NCBI GenBank assembly: GCA_963824805.1
Contig: CAWGQZ010000049.1
Span: 1 to 64,000 of the forward strand
Origin: DATBAT01 sp963824805
GTDB lineage: Bacteria; Acidobacteriota; Terriglobia; Terriglobales; Acidobacteriaceae
Direction: 5' to 3'
Length of the DNA stretch: 64,000 bases
In this document: one piece after another, positions 28,778-38,341 of the stretch
Layout of the letters: every line of letters begins with the position of its first letter
Numbering within the stretch: the first letter of the stretch is position 1
Notes under the pieces: generated by a model
Databases searched by the model: none
What the model was told of the DNA's origin: nothing
The model's input: the letters and a program-made list of their open reading frames with translations, nothing else
Position numbers and translations under genes: made by a program

Positions 28778-30577
28778 ATGGCCCCAGATCAGCCAAAGAA
28801 GCCGGGGATTGCCGAATCGCCAGTTGCCGACGTGTTTGAAAATCGCCATCCTTCCGAGGGCGAAACCCGCTGGGCCGAAAAGATCCTGGCTCCCACTTTA
28901 GAGAAGGCCCCAGAACGCCCTATTGGCACCCCTTCTGGGGTCAACCTCGACGAAAGCCGCCATGCCCGTTTCACCACGATCTCCGGAATTCCAATTCGTC
29001 GTCTCTATACCGAAGCCGACCTTCCGGAGGATTGGACCTACGAAAAATATCTCGGTTTTCCGGGAGAGCCGCCTTACACCCGCGGCATTCACGCCAGCGG
29101 ATACCGCGGCAAAATGTTTACCATGCGTCAATTCTCCGGTTTTGCCTCGCCGGAAGAGACAAACCAGCGCTACAAGTATCTGCTCGAACACGGCGGAGGC
29201 GGACTGTCGGTAGCCTTCGATCTCCCGACTTTAATGGGATACGACTCCGACCACCCGGCAAGCGAAGGCGAGGTCGGCAAGTGCGGAGTGGCCATCGATT
29301 CCCTCGAAGACATGGAAATTCTGTTCGGCGGAATCGACCTGGAAAAAACCACCGTTTCCATGACCATCAACTCGCCCGCGTCCGTGCTTTGGGCGATGTA
29401 CTTGGTGGTGGCCGAGAAGCAAGGTGCTGACTGGAAGAAGATTTCCGGAACGCTTCAAAACGACATCCTCAAGGAATATATCGCGCAGAAGGAATACATC
29501 TATCCGCCGGCGCCGTCGATGCGCCTGGTAATCGACACCTTCGAGTTCGGGTCCAAATTTACTCCGCGGTTCAACACCATTTCGGTCAGCGGATATCACA
29601 TTCGCGAAGCCGGCTCCACCGCCCTGCAAGAACTCGCGTTCACTCTCTACGACGGAGTGGAGTATGTCGAATGGGCCCGCCGACGTGGTCTTGACGTCGA
29701 CGAGTTCGGCCCGCGTCTCAGCTTCTTCTTCAATGCGCACAATGACTTCTTCGAAGAAATTGCTAAATATCGCGCTGCCCGCAAGATCTGGCGGCAGGTG
29801 ATGAAAGACCGTTTCGGCGCGAAGAACTCGCGTACTTGGTTGCTGCGCTTTCACACCCAGACTGCAGGAGTTTCCCTTACCGCGCAGCAGCCCATGAACA
29901 ATATTGCCCGTGTGGCCCTGCAGGCGATGGCGGCGGTTTTGGGAGGGACGCAGTCGCTGCATACCGATTCCTACGACGAAGCCCTGGCATTACCCACCGA
30001 GGAAGCCGCTCGTATTGCCCTCCGCACCCAACAGATCATTGCCTATGAATCCGGAGTGACGCAGACGGTTGACCCTCTAGGCGGATCTTATTTCCTGGAA
30101 CGTCTGACCCTCGATTTGGAAAAGGGCGCGTTCGACTACTTTGCAAAACTGGACGCGATGGGGGGGATGGTGAAAGCCATCGAACGTGGATATCCGCAAA
30201 GAGAGATTGCTGAAGCTTCGTACCAATACCAGCGCGCCGTGGAAGCGCGGGAAAAGATTATCGTTGGTGCCAACGACTTTATTGTGGAAGAAGAATCGCC
30301 CTCGACCCTTTACATCGACGAAAGCGTCGCCCGGCAGCAGTCCGCCAAATTAAAAGCGTTGAGGGATCGCCGATCTAACGAGGAAGTCAGGCGCTGTCTG
30401 GATGCGTTGAAAAGGGCCGCTGGGGAAGAACCTCGCGCCGAAACATCCGGCAACATCTCGCCCGCCAACACCATGCCTTACATCATCGATGCGGTTCGGG
30501 CTTATGCGACCGTTGGTGAAATTTGCGAGGCATTGCGTACCGCGTACGGTACCTATACCGAAGTAAGCGTTACGTAA
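28778..30577 (+). CDS. Acyl-CoA mutase large subunit (isobutyryl-CoA-mutase-like)
   Basis: 599 residues from the ATG at 28778, which has GAGGTAGAG just upstream; an earlier in-frame start is less likely. This is the substrate-binding TIM barrel of the B12-dependent acyl-CoA mutases, without the C-terminal cobalamin domain, so a separate small subunit is needed. None is adjacent. Methylmalonyl-CoA mutases have Tyr and Arg at two substrate-contact positions; here they are Phe119 (TMRQFSGF) and Gln237 (KEYIAQKEY), the pair described for isobutyryl-CoA mutase. Annotation as methylmalonyl-CoA mutase would therefore be questionable. It converges with the GGDEF gene with no gap. Confidence 0.88.
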   Translation: MAPDQPKKPGIAESPVADVFENRHPSEGETRWAEKILAPTLEKAPERPIGTPSGVNLDESRHARFTTISGIPIRRLYTEADLPEDWTYEKYLGFPGEPPYTRGIHASGYRGKMFTMRQFSGFASPEETNQRYKYLLEHGGGGLSVAFDLPTLMGYDSDHPASEGEVGKCGVAIDSLEDMEILFGGIDLEKTTVSMTINSPASVLWAMYLVVAEKQGADWKKISGTLQNDILKEYIAQKEYIYPPAPSMRLVIDTFEFGSKFTPRFNTISVSGYHIREAGSTALQELAFTLYDGVEYVEWARRRGLDVDEFGPRLSFFFNAHNDFFEEIAKYRAARKIWRQVMKDRFGAKNSRTWLLRFHTQTAGVSLTAQQPMNNIARVALQAMAAVLGGTQSLHTDSYDEALALPTEEAARIALRTQQIIAYESGVTQTVDPLGGSYFLERLTLDLEKGAFDYFAKLDAMGGMVKAIERGYPQREIAEASYQYQRAVEAREKIIVGANDFIVEEESPSTLYIDESVARQQSAKLKALRDRRSNEEVRRCLDALKRAAGEEPRAETSGNISPANTMPYIIDAVRAYATVGEICEALRTAYGTYTEVSVT

Positions 30578-31651
30578 TCAGCGGCCTGCCGCCGCCGCTC
30601 TTTTCTTAGAGGCTTTCTTTTCCTGGTACATTGCGGCGTCAGCCCGCTCGATGACCTGCTGCAAGCTTTCGCCCGGACGCCACTGCACCACGCCAATCGA
30701 TGCCTCTACCCGTACCTTTACTTCGGGCTTACCGGTGCTGCACTGCAGGGTATAGTCGCCAAAAACCCATTTTCGAATACGCTCGACCAGCGCGACGGAC
30801 GCAGAAGAGTCGCAGTCAAGGATCACGATAAATTCATCGCCGCCCCAACGCCCAGCCATGCCGGAAGAACCCAAATTCGAACGCAACTCCTGGGAGAATT
30901 GCTTCAACAGGTTGTCTCCGGCAGGGTGGCCGTGGGTATCGTTGACCTGCTTGAGCCCGTTAAGATCTATGCTGGCGATGCAAAACGTTTGCCGATTCGA
31001 AATGCGTCCCTGAATCCGCTCTTCGATGTTAGGGCGGTTGGCAAGTCCGGTGAGCGAATCACGCAACGCTAACTCCTCCACGGCACGCAACCTGGTCTCG
31101 TAAGTCGATACTTCCGCCCTCAGCTGCGCGACCGAGTTCTTGCTATCCTCTGCCATCCGATCCACGTAGCTTTTTAGCTCGCTTGCGCCCTGAAAGAGTG
31201 AGGTGCGAATCTCGCTCAGGTCTTCCAGGTTGGCAATTGTCCGCAGGCGGGTGGTGAACTCGCTGAATTGGCTGTTGTAGCGCTGATCGCGGTCCCCAAG
31301 CGATTGCGCGGTGTGGGCCAGGACGATCAGTAACTCCTTTACTTCTTTAGCCTTAGCTTTGAAGTATTCTTCCGAGCGCCCACCCCATTGCAGCAACAGT
31401 TCTTCCACCCTGGCCTCGGTCTTGATCACCAGTGCTGGGGTAAGTTCTCCGGAAAGTCCAGGTTCCAATTTTGCCAACGCTTGTTCGAGATCCGATCCAA
31501 CCCCCGGACATGCCCGTGTGCCGCTTCTTCCCATCGCTTGCAACGCTGAGCGATACGACTTCAGGATCGCAACAAAAAGCTCACTGGACTCGGCTTCGGG
31601 CGAGTCTGGAATCGCATTTTCCATGTCCAGATACTTCTTCAGCGAAATCAC
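30578..31651 (-). CDS. Diguanylate cyclase (GGDEF)
   Basis: 357 residues. The C-terminal GGDEF domain has an intact active site (GGDEF at 270-274) and the upstream metal/nucleotide segment SIDLNGLKQVNDTHGHPAGD, so it should make c-di-GMP from two GTP. An RxxD inhibitory site is not seen five residues before GGDEF, so product feedback at that site is unlikely. The N-terminal ~190 residues are helical, with a predicted coiled coil just before the catalytic domain, and match no sensor domain I recognise. There is no membrane segment. Its stop codon directly abuts that of the mutase gene. Confidence 0.93.
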   Translation of the reverse strand: MISLKKYLDMENAIPDSPEAESSELFVAILKSYRSALQAMGRSGTRACPGVGSDLEQALAKLEPGLSGELTPALVIKTEARVEELLLQWGGRSEEYFKAKAKEVKELLIVLAHTAQSLGDRDQRYNSQFSEFTTRLRTIANLEDLSEIRTSLFQGASELKSYVDRMAEDSKNSVAQLRAEVSTYETRLRAVEELALRDSLTGLANRPNIEERIQGRISNRQTFCIASIDLNGLKQVNDTHGHPAGDNLLKQFSQELRSNLGSSGMAGRWGGDEFIVILDCDSSASVALVERIRKWVFGDYTLQCSTGKPEVKVRVEASIGVVQWRPGESLQQVIERADAAMYQEKKASKKRAAAAGR

Positions 31652-31836
31652 GATTTGTTCTCCGGTCTCTTACCCGTCCAGGACAATAGCGGAAGCAACA
31701 CTGTCATTCTCAAACAGCTAAACGGTCCAGTTCAGGGGGAACTATGAGTGTAGGCTATCGGACCTCATGAGGCAGAACTTTAGAGGCGGGGGAGGTTACT
31801 TTGGCGTCAAACGGTGTCAATACGGAGGGATAACGA

Positions 31837-32175
31837 CTAGACGTAGGAAGCTACTGCGGCATCGTCATCTTCAAAAATCTCAAAAAGGTTCATAACCGCG
31901 ACCAGTTTGAGAGTTTGAATCACCATTTTAGAGGGTTTGACCAGCTTGATCGAGCCGCCGCGTTGCTTCATAGCCGTTAGGCCGCGAACCAGCACGCCGA
32001 TGCCGCTGGAGTCCATAATCGGGACCTCCTCAGCGTTCAAAACAATCTGCGTCTCGTTGTTCTGCAGCATTTCGTCGAGCAAATGCTTAAAACTGTCGGC
32101 GGCGACGCCAAGCTTGAGGTTTCCACGAAGCTTAATAACCTGGGAATTGCCTTGCTTCCTTACGCTAATGTCCAA
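31837..32175 (-). CDS. STAS-domain protein (anti-sigma factor antagonist type)
   Basis: 112 residues forming one STAS domain. The phosphorylatable serine lies in IMDSSGIGVLVRG, as in SpoIIAA/RsbV-type antagonists that switch partners according to phosphorylation by an anti-sigma kinase. No RsbW-type kinase or PP2C gene is adjacent (a PP2C gene lies at 53.8 kb). It is divergent from the GAF/HlyD gene with 196 bp between them, so it might take part in control of that cassette, but this is inference. Confidence 0.9.
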   Translation of the reverse strand: MDISVRKQGNSQVIKLRGNLKLGVAADSFKHLLDEMLQNNETQIVLNAEEVPIMDSSGIGVLVRGLTAMKQRGGSIKLVKPSKMVIQTLKLVAVMNLFEIFEDDDAAVASYV

Positions 32176-32371
32176 GATCGGTCCTCATCATGGCTTAGAA
32201 CTGGCTATAAACGAAGCTAATGGCGCTGATGGGGGCAGGTAATAACATTGACACCGCCTAACCCCTTTGTTACATTGCCCGTCACGTTAAGGGAACGCAC
32301 TGGAAATTGCAAGCGCAGCGCCTCTTTCCCCAGGTTTACCCGATCTTTAAATTGCCAATGGACCCGGTTGT

Positions 32372-34783
32372 ATGGCCACGCAGATTCCAGATTCTTCGTT
32401 GCTTTTGGGTGAATTTGCCGCCAATCTGCTCGCCGAACGGGAGGTTGCGCCACGTGCCCGCATTATCTCCTCTAAGGTCGCTGAACTGCTGCCCGGTGCG
32501 GCCGTTGTGGTTTATGTCGTTGAAGATGCGTCCAACCCGGAATGGACCCCGAAGTCAATCCTGGGAGATGTAAAGGTCTCCCACAACAAGGTTGAATATT
32601 ACGAGGGCACGCTAGGAGAACTGGCCAACAGCCGGGAGCCTTTTTCGTGCGAACCCACCGCCCTTACACGCGAGGACTACGCTCACCTCGACATCCGCCG
32701 CACCATCCTCGCCCTGGCTTACGTTCCCCTGATCGCCAACGAGGTGGTAGTAGGCGCTATCGAGGTGATTTCCTTTGAAACCGCCTTTGACGAGGAAGGC
32801 CTGGTGCCGGTGGTGGAATTGGCCGACACTGCCGCGATCGCCATCGCTTCCGGCCTTAGCTACGAGAACGAGCGTAATGGGAGCCTTCAGTCGATTTCCC
32901 GGCTGGCACAACTCTACGACATCGAAAAGGTTCTGAACTCTACCCTTGAGATGGATGAGCTTCTTCCCATTATTGCCTCCAAGTTTGCCGAAATCCTCAA
33001 TGTGCAGGCAGCCAATGTTTGGATGGTGGGCGGCGATCAGAATCTGGTCCTGTCTCATTCCTCCGGGCTTCGACCCAGCCGTCCAGCAGGGATCAGTGCA
33101 GCGGACCGGCGAAGGCATAGCGGCTGAGGTTTCAGACAGCGGAGAGGCCCTTCTCATCGACTCTCCCGAAGATCCAAGATTGCAGAGGCGAAATGCGGGA
33201 ATCGAGAGCGGGGCGGCGTTTTCGTTGATGGTGGCGCCGATTATTGATCGCGAAAGCCTGGTCGGCGTGGTCGAGGCCGTGAACCATATGGATGGCCGGG
33301 TCTTCAACGAAGATGACCTGTCTCTCCTCAACGCAATTTGCGAGACCGCAGCTGGAGCCCTGCACAATGCCAGCCTCTTCCTGGCGGAACGCAAGGTCGA
33401 AATCCTGGAAACTCTGGTGACCGTCAGCCACGAAATTACTTCCACGCTGAACCTGGAGCGCATGCTGCAGACCATCGTCAACGCTCCGCAGGCGGTGATT
33501 CCTTACGAGCGGGCGGCGATTGCGCTGGAGCAGAACGCGGCCGCTTCAAGCTGGCGGCCGTGACCGGGCTGACGCAGGTCAATGCCGACGCTCCTGAAAT
33601 TGCACCCTTCAACGAATATTCCGTGGGCATCGCTTTCCGAAGAAGGAGATGCACGTTCGCCAGCATGGCGAGGAAATCGACGCCCCGCGGGAAGAGACCA
33701 GGGCCAAATTCCACAAATACTTCCGAAACCCGGCATGAGGGCTTTCCACTCCTTGCCATTGACCGACGATACCGGGCCGGGTCGGCAGTGCTTAGGTGGA
33801 AAGCAGTGATCCGGACTTTCTCTGACCGGTCGCAGTTGGAAATTCTGCAAAGTGCTGGCAGGACAGGCCACCGTCGCGCTGCGCAATGCCCAAATGTATA
33901 AGGAAGTGCCATTCATTTCCGTTCTTGAGCCGGTGCTCGAACGAAAGCGGAAATTCATGGCCATGGAGAAGCGGCGGCGAACATTGCTGCTGGTCGCATG
34001 GCTGCCGCGCGTGGTGATTTTCTTCCTGTATTTCCCTGGCCTCTGCGGGTCGAGGGAGATGCAGTCGTCGCTCCCGTGCAGACGGCGCAGGTGCAGCCTC
34101 GAGATCGAAGGTGTGATCAGAAAGTTATGGTGCGGGAAGGAGAACGCGTAACTCGCGGGCAACTCCTGGCGGAAATGGAGCCCTGGGAATACCGGTCGGC
34201 CCTGGCTGCTGCGGAAGCCAAATACCGAACAGCGCTGTTGCAATCCAATCGGGCGCTCTCGGGCAACGATGGGACCGAGGCCGGCATTCAGCGGGTGCAG
34301 GCGGACTTTTGGAAGTCGGAGGTGGCCCGCGCGAACCAGTTACTGGAAAGCACGCAATTACGCTCTCCCATTGATGGAATCGTGGCTACTCCGCATGTCG
34401 AGAACTTTGTAGGACGGCGGCTGCAATACGGGGACAGCTTTGCGGAAATCGTAGACGCCTCGCGCGCAGTGGTCGATGTGGCCATCGACGATACCGACGC
34501 GACTCTGCTGCGACCAAATGAAACCGCCGCCATCAAGCTCAACGGATTTCCCACCAGGATTTTTCGCGGAGAAGTGTCGATTGTGAGCCCCAAAGGCGAG
34601 ACTCAAGGAGACCGCCACGTTTTCTTTGCCCGGGTGGCGATTCCGAATGCCGACAGTCTGATTCGCACCGGCATGGAAGGCCGCGGGAAGGTGCGCGTCG
34701 GGTGGCGGCCAGCCGGCTATGTTCTGTTGCGCAGTCCTCTGTTGTGGATTTATTCGAGGTTATGGTCCTGGTTCGGTTGGTAG
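32372..34783 (+). CDS. GAF-GAF-GAF / membrane / HlyD adaptor protein, multiply frameshifted
   Basis: One long gene reconstructed from pieces in all three frames. The first ~230 residues are intact: a GAF-like domain (about 25-165) and the start of a second. The frame changes near 33067 (CCGGGC), continues through GAF 2 into GAF 3 (LNLERMLQTIVN), then changes repeatedly between about 33540 and 33860 and again near 34040, 34092 and 34125. Re-joined, it has three GAFs, a membrane helix after MEKRRRTLLLV, and a HlyD/RND-adaptor domain to the stop at 34783. It is presumably a sensor joined directly to a periplasmic adaptor. It sits 10 bp before the next adaptor gene. About ten indels in 1 kb point to sequencing error. 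Confidence 0.7.
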
Positions 34784-34793
34784 GAGGTTTTCG

Positions 34794-35687
34794 ATGATTC
34801 GGCGTTGGACTGACGGAATTCTGTTGCTGGGTATGTCTTCGCTGTTGGTGGCGTGCGGTGAAAATAGCGCCCACGAAGTTGTGGCGGCCACTCCGCTTGC
34901 GGCTGCAGCAAGTACGGTCGCGCCAGCGTCCGAGGCTCTCTTCGTGGCCTCAGGTCCGCTAGTGGTGGAGCATCAGGTGGACGTTGCCGCCCAGCGCGAT
35001 GGATTAGTTTCCAAAATTCTCATCGAACCTGGGACGCGCGTAAGAGCCGGACAAACTCTTGCTCTGATGGACGACCGGCAGCTGACCGCCGACCTGGAAG
35101 CCGCCCGAGCCAAGACGCGTAGCATGGAAGCCGACTTGAAGAACTGGCAGGCGGAAACTAAGGTTTTGCAGAGCGATTATGAGCGCGCACAGAAATTGTG
35201 GGACGCGCAGATTATCTCTAAAGAGCAACTCGATCACGACCGCTACAAGCTGGAGTCCGATCAATACGATGTACAACGCTCCCGGGAATTGCTGGCTAAT
35301 TCTCGTCACGCCGAAAACTCAGTTGAACTCGAACTGGAGAAGACCCGCATTTCTGCCCCGTTTGAAGGGATCGTGGCCCGCCGCTATGTTCGCGCCGGAC
35401 AAGAGGTCACCCATGGAGACCGTCTGTTCTGGGTCACGGCGGAAGCGCCGCTGCGGGTGCGCTTTACTTTGCCTGAACACTTCATGGGGCGGATCAAAAA
35501 GGGCACGCAGCTTTCCCTGACCACCGTCGACCTGCCCGACGAGAAGCACAACGTCCGTGTAATCGAAGTAAGCCCGGTGGTCGATCCTTCGAGCGCAACG
35601 ATAGAAGTCCTTGCCGAATTGACTGGCAATCATGGACAGTTGCGCCCAGGGATGTCCACTAACATCCTCGTCCCCAACCCGCAATGA
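34794..35687 (+). CDS. HlyD/RND-type periplasmic adaptor lipoprotein
   Basis: 297 residues from the ATG at 34794, preceded by TAGGAGG; an in-frame start 25 codons upstream lies inside the previous gene. The N terminus is a lipoprotein signal with lipobox LVAC. Then come a lipoyl-like half (VDVAAQRDGLVSKILIEPG), a coiled-coil hairpin (about 90-180), the second lipoyl half (RISAPFEGIVARRYVRAGQ) and a beta barrel, as in AcrA-type membrane fusion proteins. Its last four bases overlap the start of the M50 gene, so the two are probably translationally coupled. The matching pump is not in the window. Confidence 0.9.
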   Translation: MIRRWTDGILLLGMSSLLVACGENSAHEVVAATPLAAAASTVAPASEALFVASGPLVVEHQVDVAAQRDGLVSKILIEPGTRVRAGQTLALMDDRQLTADLEAARAKTRSMEADLKNWQAETKVLQSDYERAQKLWDAQIISKEQLDHDRYKLESDQYDVQRSRELLANSRHAENSVELELEKTRISAPFEGIVARRYVRAGQEVTHGDRLFWVTAEAPLRVRFTLPEHFMGRIKKGTQLSLTTVDLPDEKHNVRVIEVSPVVDPSSATIEVLAELTGNHGQLRPGMSTNILVPNPQ

Positions 35688-37840
35688 ACATCACCGAAGC
35701 GCTGAACCAGGTCTTACCGGAAATACCGGCAAAAATCATCAGCCAGCGCTTCCCCCGGCTTCATCCCGAAGTCGTGTTCAAAGAACACGTGCAGGATGGC
35801 GAGGTCGTGGTGCGCGCGTTTGTTCCGGGGGTTGAAGCCATTTTTAACTTCACTCCGCAGAACTGGACATTCGTGCAGCAGTTCAACGGCCTGCGAAGTT
35901 ACACCGAGGTGGCGGAGCTTTACGCCCAGGCAACCGGAATTCAATACAACGAGGAGGAAGTCCGCGAACTGGCCGAGAACCTCGAGTCGATGGATTTCTG
36001 GTATAAGACGCCGCTCGAAAAAAACGTTGCGCTCATGCAGAAAACCGCCGCCGAGCGGCGGAAGATGCTTCGCCAGAAAAAGCATGCTTGGGGCGACCTC
36101 TCCATGCTTACGTTCCCAGCGGTGAATCCCGACAAATTCCTCGACTGGGTGCATGAGCACGGCAGCTTTATCTATACTTGGTGGTTCACTCTAATTACGC
36201 TGGCTGCATTTCTGTTTATGGGCGGCATCTTTGTGACCCATTGGGGCGAAGTGGGGCACGACACTTTTCAGTTCTACAACTTTGCCGATAAAACCTGGGG
36301 GGACGTGGCTGCGTTTTGGCTGCTGGCTACCGTGCTCATGTGCATCCATGAGGTCGCACATGGTCTCACATGCAAGCACTACGGCGGGCATGTCCGGGCA
36401 ATGGGCTTTGCCCTGATCTATCTGAGCCCGGCTTTTTTCACCGATACCACCGAAGGTATGGTCACCGGCAGCCGCCATCAGCGGCTGATGATCAGCGTCT
36501 CCGGCGTCTGGTCGGAGCTGATGGTTTGCGCCATTTTTACCCCGCTATGGTGGGGTACCGCGCCTGGGACTGCCCTGCACGATTTTGCTTACACGATCAT
36601 TTTGATTACCGGGATTGGCGTCGTGCTCATCAACTGGAATCCGCTGATGAAGCTCGACGGGTACCACATGCTCTGCGAGATTCTCGGCGTCGGCGATCTG
36701 AAAGAAACTTCCACCATTTATGTTTCTTCCTGGGTGAAACGCCATATCTGGCGCCTGCCGGTCGAGGTGCCGTATGTCCCCAAGCGGCGCCGCCTAGGAT
36801 TCACCATTTACGCCCTGCTCTCTGGTATTTACAGCTATACAGTGCTCTACATTCTGGCGCGCTTTGTAGGGAATGCATTCCGTAATTTCAACCCTGACTG
36901 GTCATTTATTCCGGAGTTAGCCACAGCCGGTATCATCTTCCGCTCGCGCATTCGCACCCTGGTGAACTTTATGAAATTTGTCTATCTCGACAAGAAAGAT
37001 CGCATTCGGGCCTGGTTTACCCCGCGTCACTCACTTGTTGTTGCGGCGGCGATGCTGATTGTAATGATTTTGCCGGTGTGGCATGAAACCGCGGAAGGAC
37101 GCTTTCGTCTCGAGCCCGCGCGCACGGCGATGGTTCGCACCATGATTCCCGGAACCGTTACTGCAGTCTATGCGAGTGAGGGCCAGCCTGTGGTCGCCGG
37201 TGAACCTCTCGCCCGGCTGCGCAACCTGGCGTTGGAGTCCAAACTCGAACACAACCAGGCTGATTTCAAGACCGCCGCGGCGCAGGTAACTTCCGCGGTT
37301 CTGCGATACGGCGAAAGCGGTGCTGCCCTTCAGGACCGTGAGCGGCTCAACCAGCAACAAGCAAACCTCGCCTCCGCCCGTGCAAACCTAGAACTCAAGA
37401 GTCCACTCTCTGGAATTGTTTTGACTCCACGCCCAAACGAGCGTGTGGGAGCGTACATCCCCGAGGGTACCGAACTGATCGAGGTTGGAGATGTCTCGCG
37501 GCTGAATGCCCGGGTTTATGTCTCCGAGCCCGACATGCATATCGTTGGCTCTGAGTCTTTTGCCCGCTTGCAAGTCGAGGGGACTTTCGGCATCCGGAAG
37601 GCCCGCAGGATTTCTATCTCGCCCGCAAGCACGGAAATCGAAGCCGGCTTGATCGACATGACCAAGTATGAAGGGTTGCGTGCCCCGAAGTTCTACGTCT
37701 TGGACTTGTTGGTGGAAAACGGCGACGGTGCCTGGAAGCCAGGCCAGGTTGGAACTGCACGCATTTATGGACAACGCAAGAGTCTGGCCGGACTGGCGTG
37801 GGGTGGAGTAGCAAGCTTCGTGGGGCGCAAGGTCTGGTAA
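35684..37840 (+). CDS. PqqD-like / M50 site-2 protease / HlyD fusion protein
   Basis: 718 residues in three parts. Residues 1-110 look like a PqqD/RRE-type winged helix, the peptide-binding module of RiPP systems. Residues about 160-430 are a polytopic M50 metalloprotease with HEVAH (222-226) and the second motif NWNPLMKLDGYH (317-328), so zinc binding and cleavage should be intact. After the last membrane helix (about 440-460) a HlyD/lipoyl domain begins (VRTMIPGTVTAVYASEGQPV) and runs to the end. The combination suggests recognition, cleavage and export or presentation of a peptide. The organisation recalls YydH-type peptide proteases, but with added modules. It overlaps the upstream adaptor by 4 bp. 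Confidence 0.85.
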   Translation: MNITEALNQVLPEIPAKIISQRFPRLHPEVVFKEHVQDGEVVVRAFVPGVEAIFNFTPQNWTFVQQFNGLRSYTEVAELYAQATGIQYNEEEVRELAENLESMDFWYKTPLEKNVALMQKTAAERRKMLRQKKHAWGDLSMLTFPAVNPDKFLDWVHEHGSFIYTWWFTLITLAAFLFMGGIFVTHWGEVGHDTFQFYNFADKTWGDVAAFWLLATVLMCIHEVAHGLTCKHYGGHVRAMGFALIYLSPAFFTDTTEGMVTGSRHQRLMISVSGVWSELMVCAIFTPLWWGTAPGTALHDFAYTIILITGIGVVLINWNPLMKLDGYHMLCEILGVGDLKETSTIYVSSWVKRHIWRLPVEVPYVPKRRRLGFTIYALLSGIYSYTVLYILARFVGNAFRNFNPDWSFIPELATAGIIFRSRIRTLVNFMKFVYLDKKDRIRAWFTPRHSLVVAAAMLIVMILPVWHETAEGRFRLEPARTAMVRTMIPGTVTAVYASEGQPVVAGEPLARLRNLALESKLEHNQADFKTAAAQVTSAVLRYGESGAALQDRERLNQQQANLASARANLELKSPLSGIVLTPRPNERVGAYIPEGTELIEVGDVSRLNARVYVSEPDMHIVGSESFARLQVEGTFGIRKARRISISPASTEIEAGLIDMTKYEGLRAPKFYVLDLLVENGDGAWKPGQVGTARIYGQRKSLAGLAWGGVASFVGRKVW

Positions 37841-37846
37841 CGAAAA

Positions 37847-37874
37847 AAAGGGTCGCGGCTTCCGCAACCCCTTT
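37847..37874 (-). terminator. Terminator of the repeat-peptide gene
   Basis: GGGT.GCGG (37850-37858) pairs with CCGC.ACCC (37862-37870). On the minus strand the stem is followed by TTTTTTT. It serves the convergent minus-strand peptide gene and may also slow plus-strand transcription from the M50 gene. Confidence 0.75.
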
Positions 37875-37890
37875 CCCTTCCCCATTCCGA

Positions 37891-38148
37891 TTAGTACATC
37901 GCGCGCAGGTTGCGGCTGGCAGCGCTCTTGCTCGCGAGGTGTTTGCTGGCGGCGTTCTTGCTAGCCATGTGCTTGCTGGCGGCATTCTTGCTGGCCATGT
38001 GCTTACTCGCCATATGCTTGCTGGCAAGATGTCTGCTGGCCAGGCTCTTCGTGGTAGGGCTGGCGGACGCAATGGACGAACTGGTGGCAACAAGGGCTTT
38101 CTTGGTGGAGCTGAGGTTGGTGATGAGAGACTTCTTTTGGATGGCCAT
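37891..38148 (-). CDS. 85-residue basic peptide with nine pentapeptide repeats
   Basis: I do not recognise this family. The start is well supported by GAGGAGATAACA directly before the ATG. Residues 1-35 are a Ser/Thr/Lys-rich leader (MAIQKKSLITNLSSTKKALV then ATSSSIASAS). Residues 36-80 are nine five-residue units of form [LMA]-A-S-[KR]-[HNS], and the end is LRAMY. There are no cysteines or acidic residues and no classical signal peptide, so the product is strongly basic. It lies convergent to the PqqD/M50/HlyD gene and downstream of a sigma-54 activator gene on its own strand. It may be the substrate of the protease cassette. Alternatively it is a histone-H1-like DNA-binding peptide, which Lys/Ala/Ser repeats can also suggest. 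Confidence 0.75.
   Translation of the reverse strand: MAIQKKSLITNLSSTKKALVATSSSIASASPTTKSLASRHLASKHMASKHMASKNAASKHMASKNAASKHLASKSAASRNLRAMY
37909..38043 (-). repeat. 15-bp tandem repeat inside the peptide gene
   Basis: Nine contiguous 15-bp units (for example CTTGCTGGCGGCATT and CTTGCTGGCCATGTG on the plus strand) encode the pentapeptide repeats. Two variants, ending in HM-type and NAA-type codons, alternate in part, which suggests duplication of a two-unit block. Copy number may vary between strains. Confidence 0.85.
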
Positions 38149-38341
38149 TGTTATCTCCTCGAAGTTTTTTGAGTGCTAAGGTGTCGATCGATGCCTCTCG
38201 ATCTGCCTTTAATAGGAGCAACCGAATGGCCAAAGTCGACCAAGCCATCGAATCTTCGTTTTCCTGCCGGAATCCGCCTAAAAACAACGATGGAAGCTCT
38301 GGCCTTCATCAGGGTCAAGTCCAAATCGGCGTGTTTTAGTC

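Noticed and set aside
37909..38043. Tandem 15-bp repeat as a CRISPR-like array
   Set aside because: Units are contiguous with no spacers, keep one reading frame and lie within a gene with its own ribosome site.
38149..38341. Sigma-54 promoter before the repeat peptide
   Set aside because: GG and GC elements occur (for example TGGCTTGG ... TTGGC) but the spacing is not the required ten bases.
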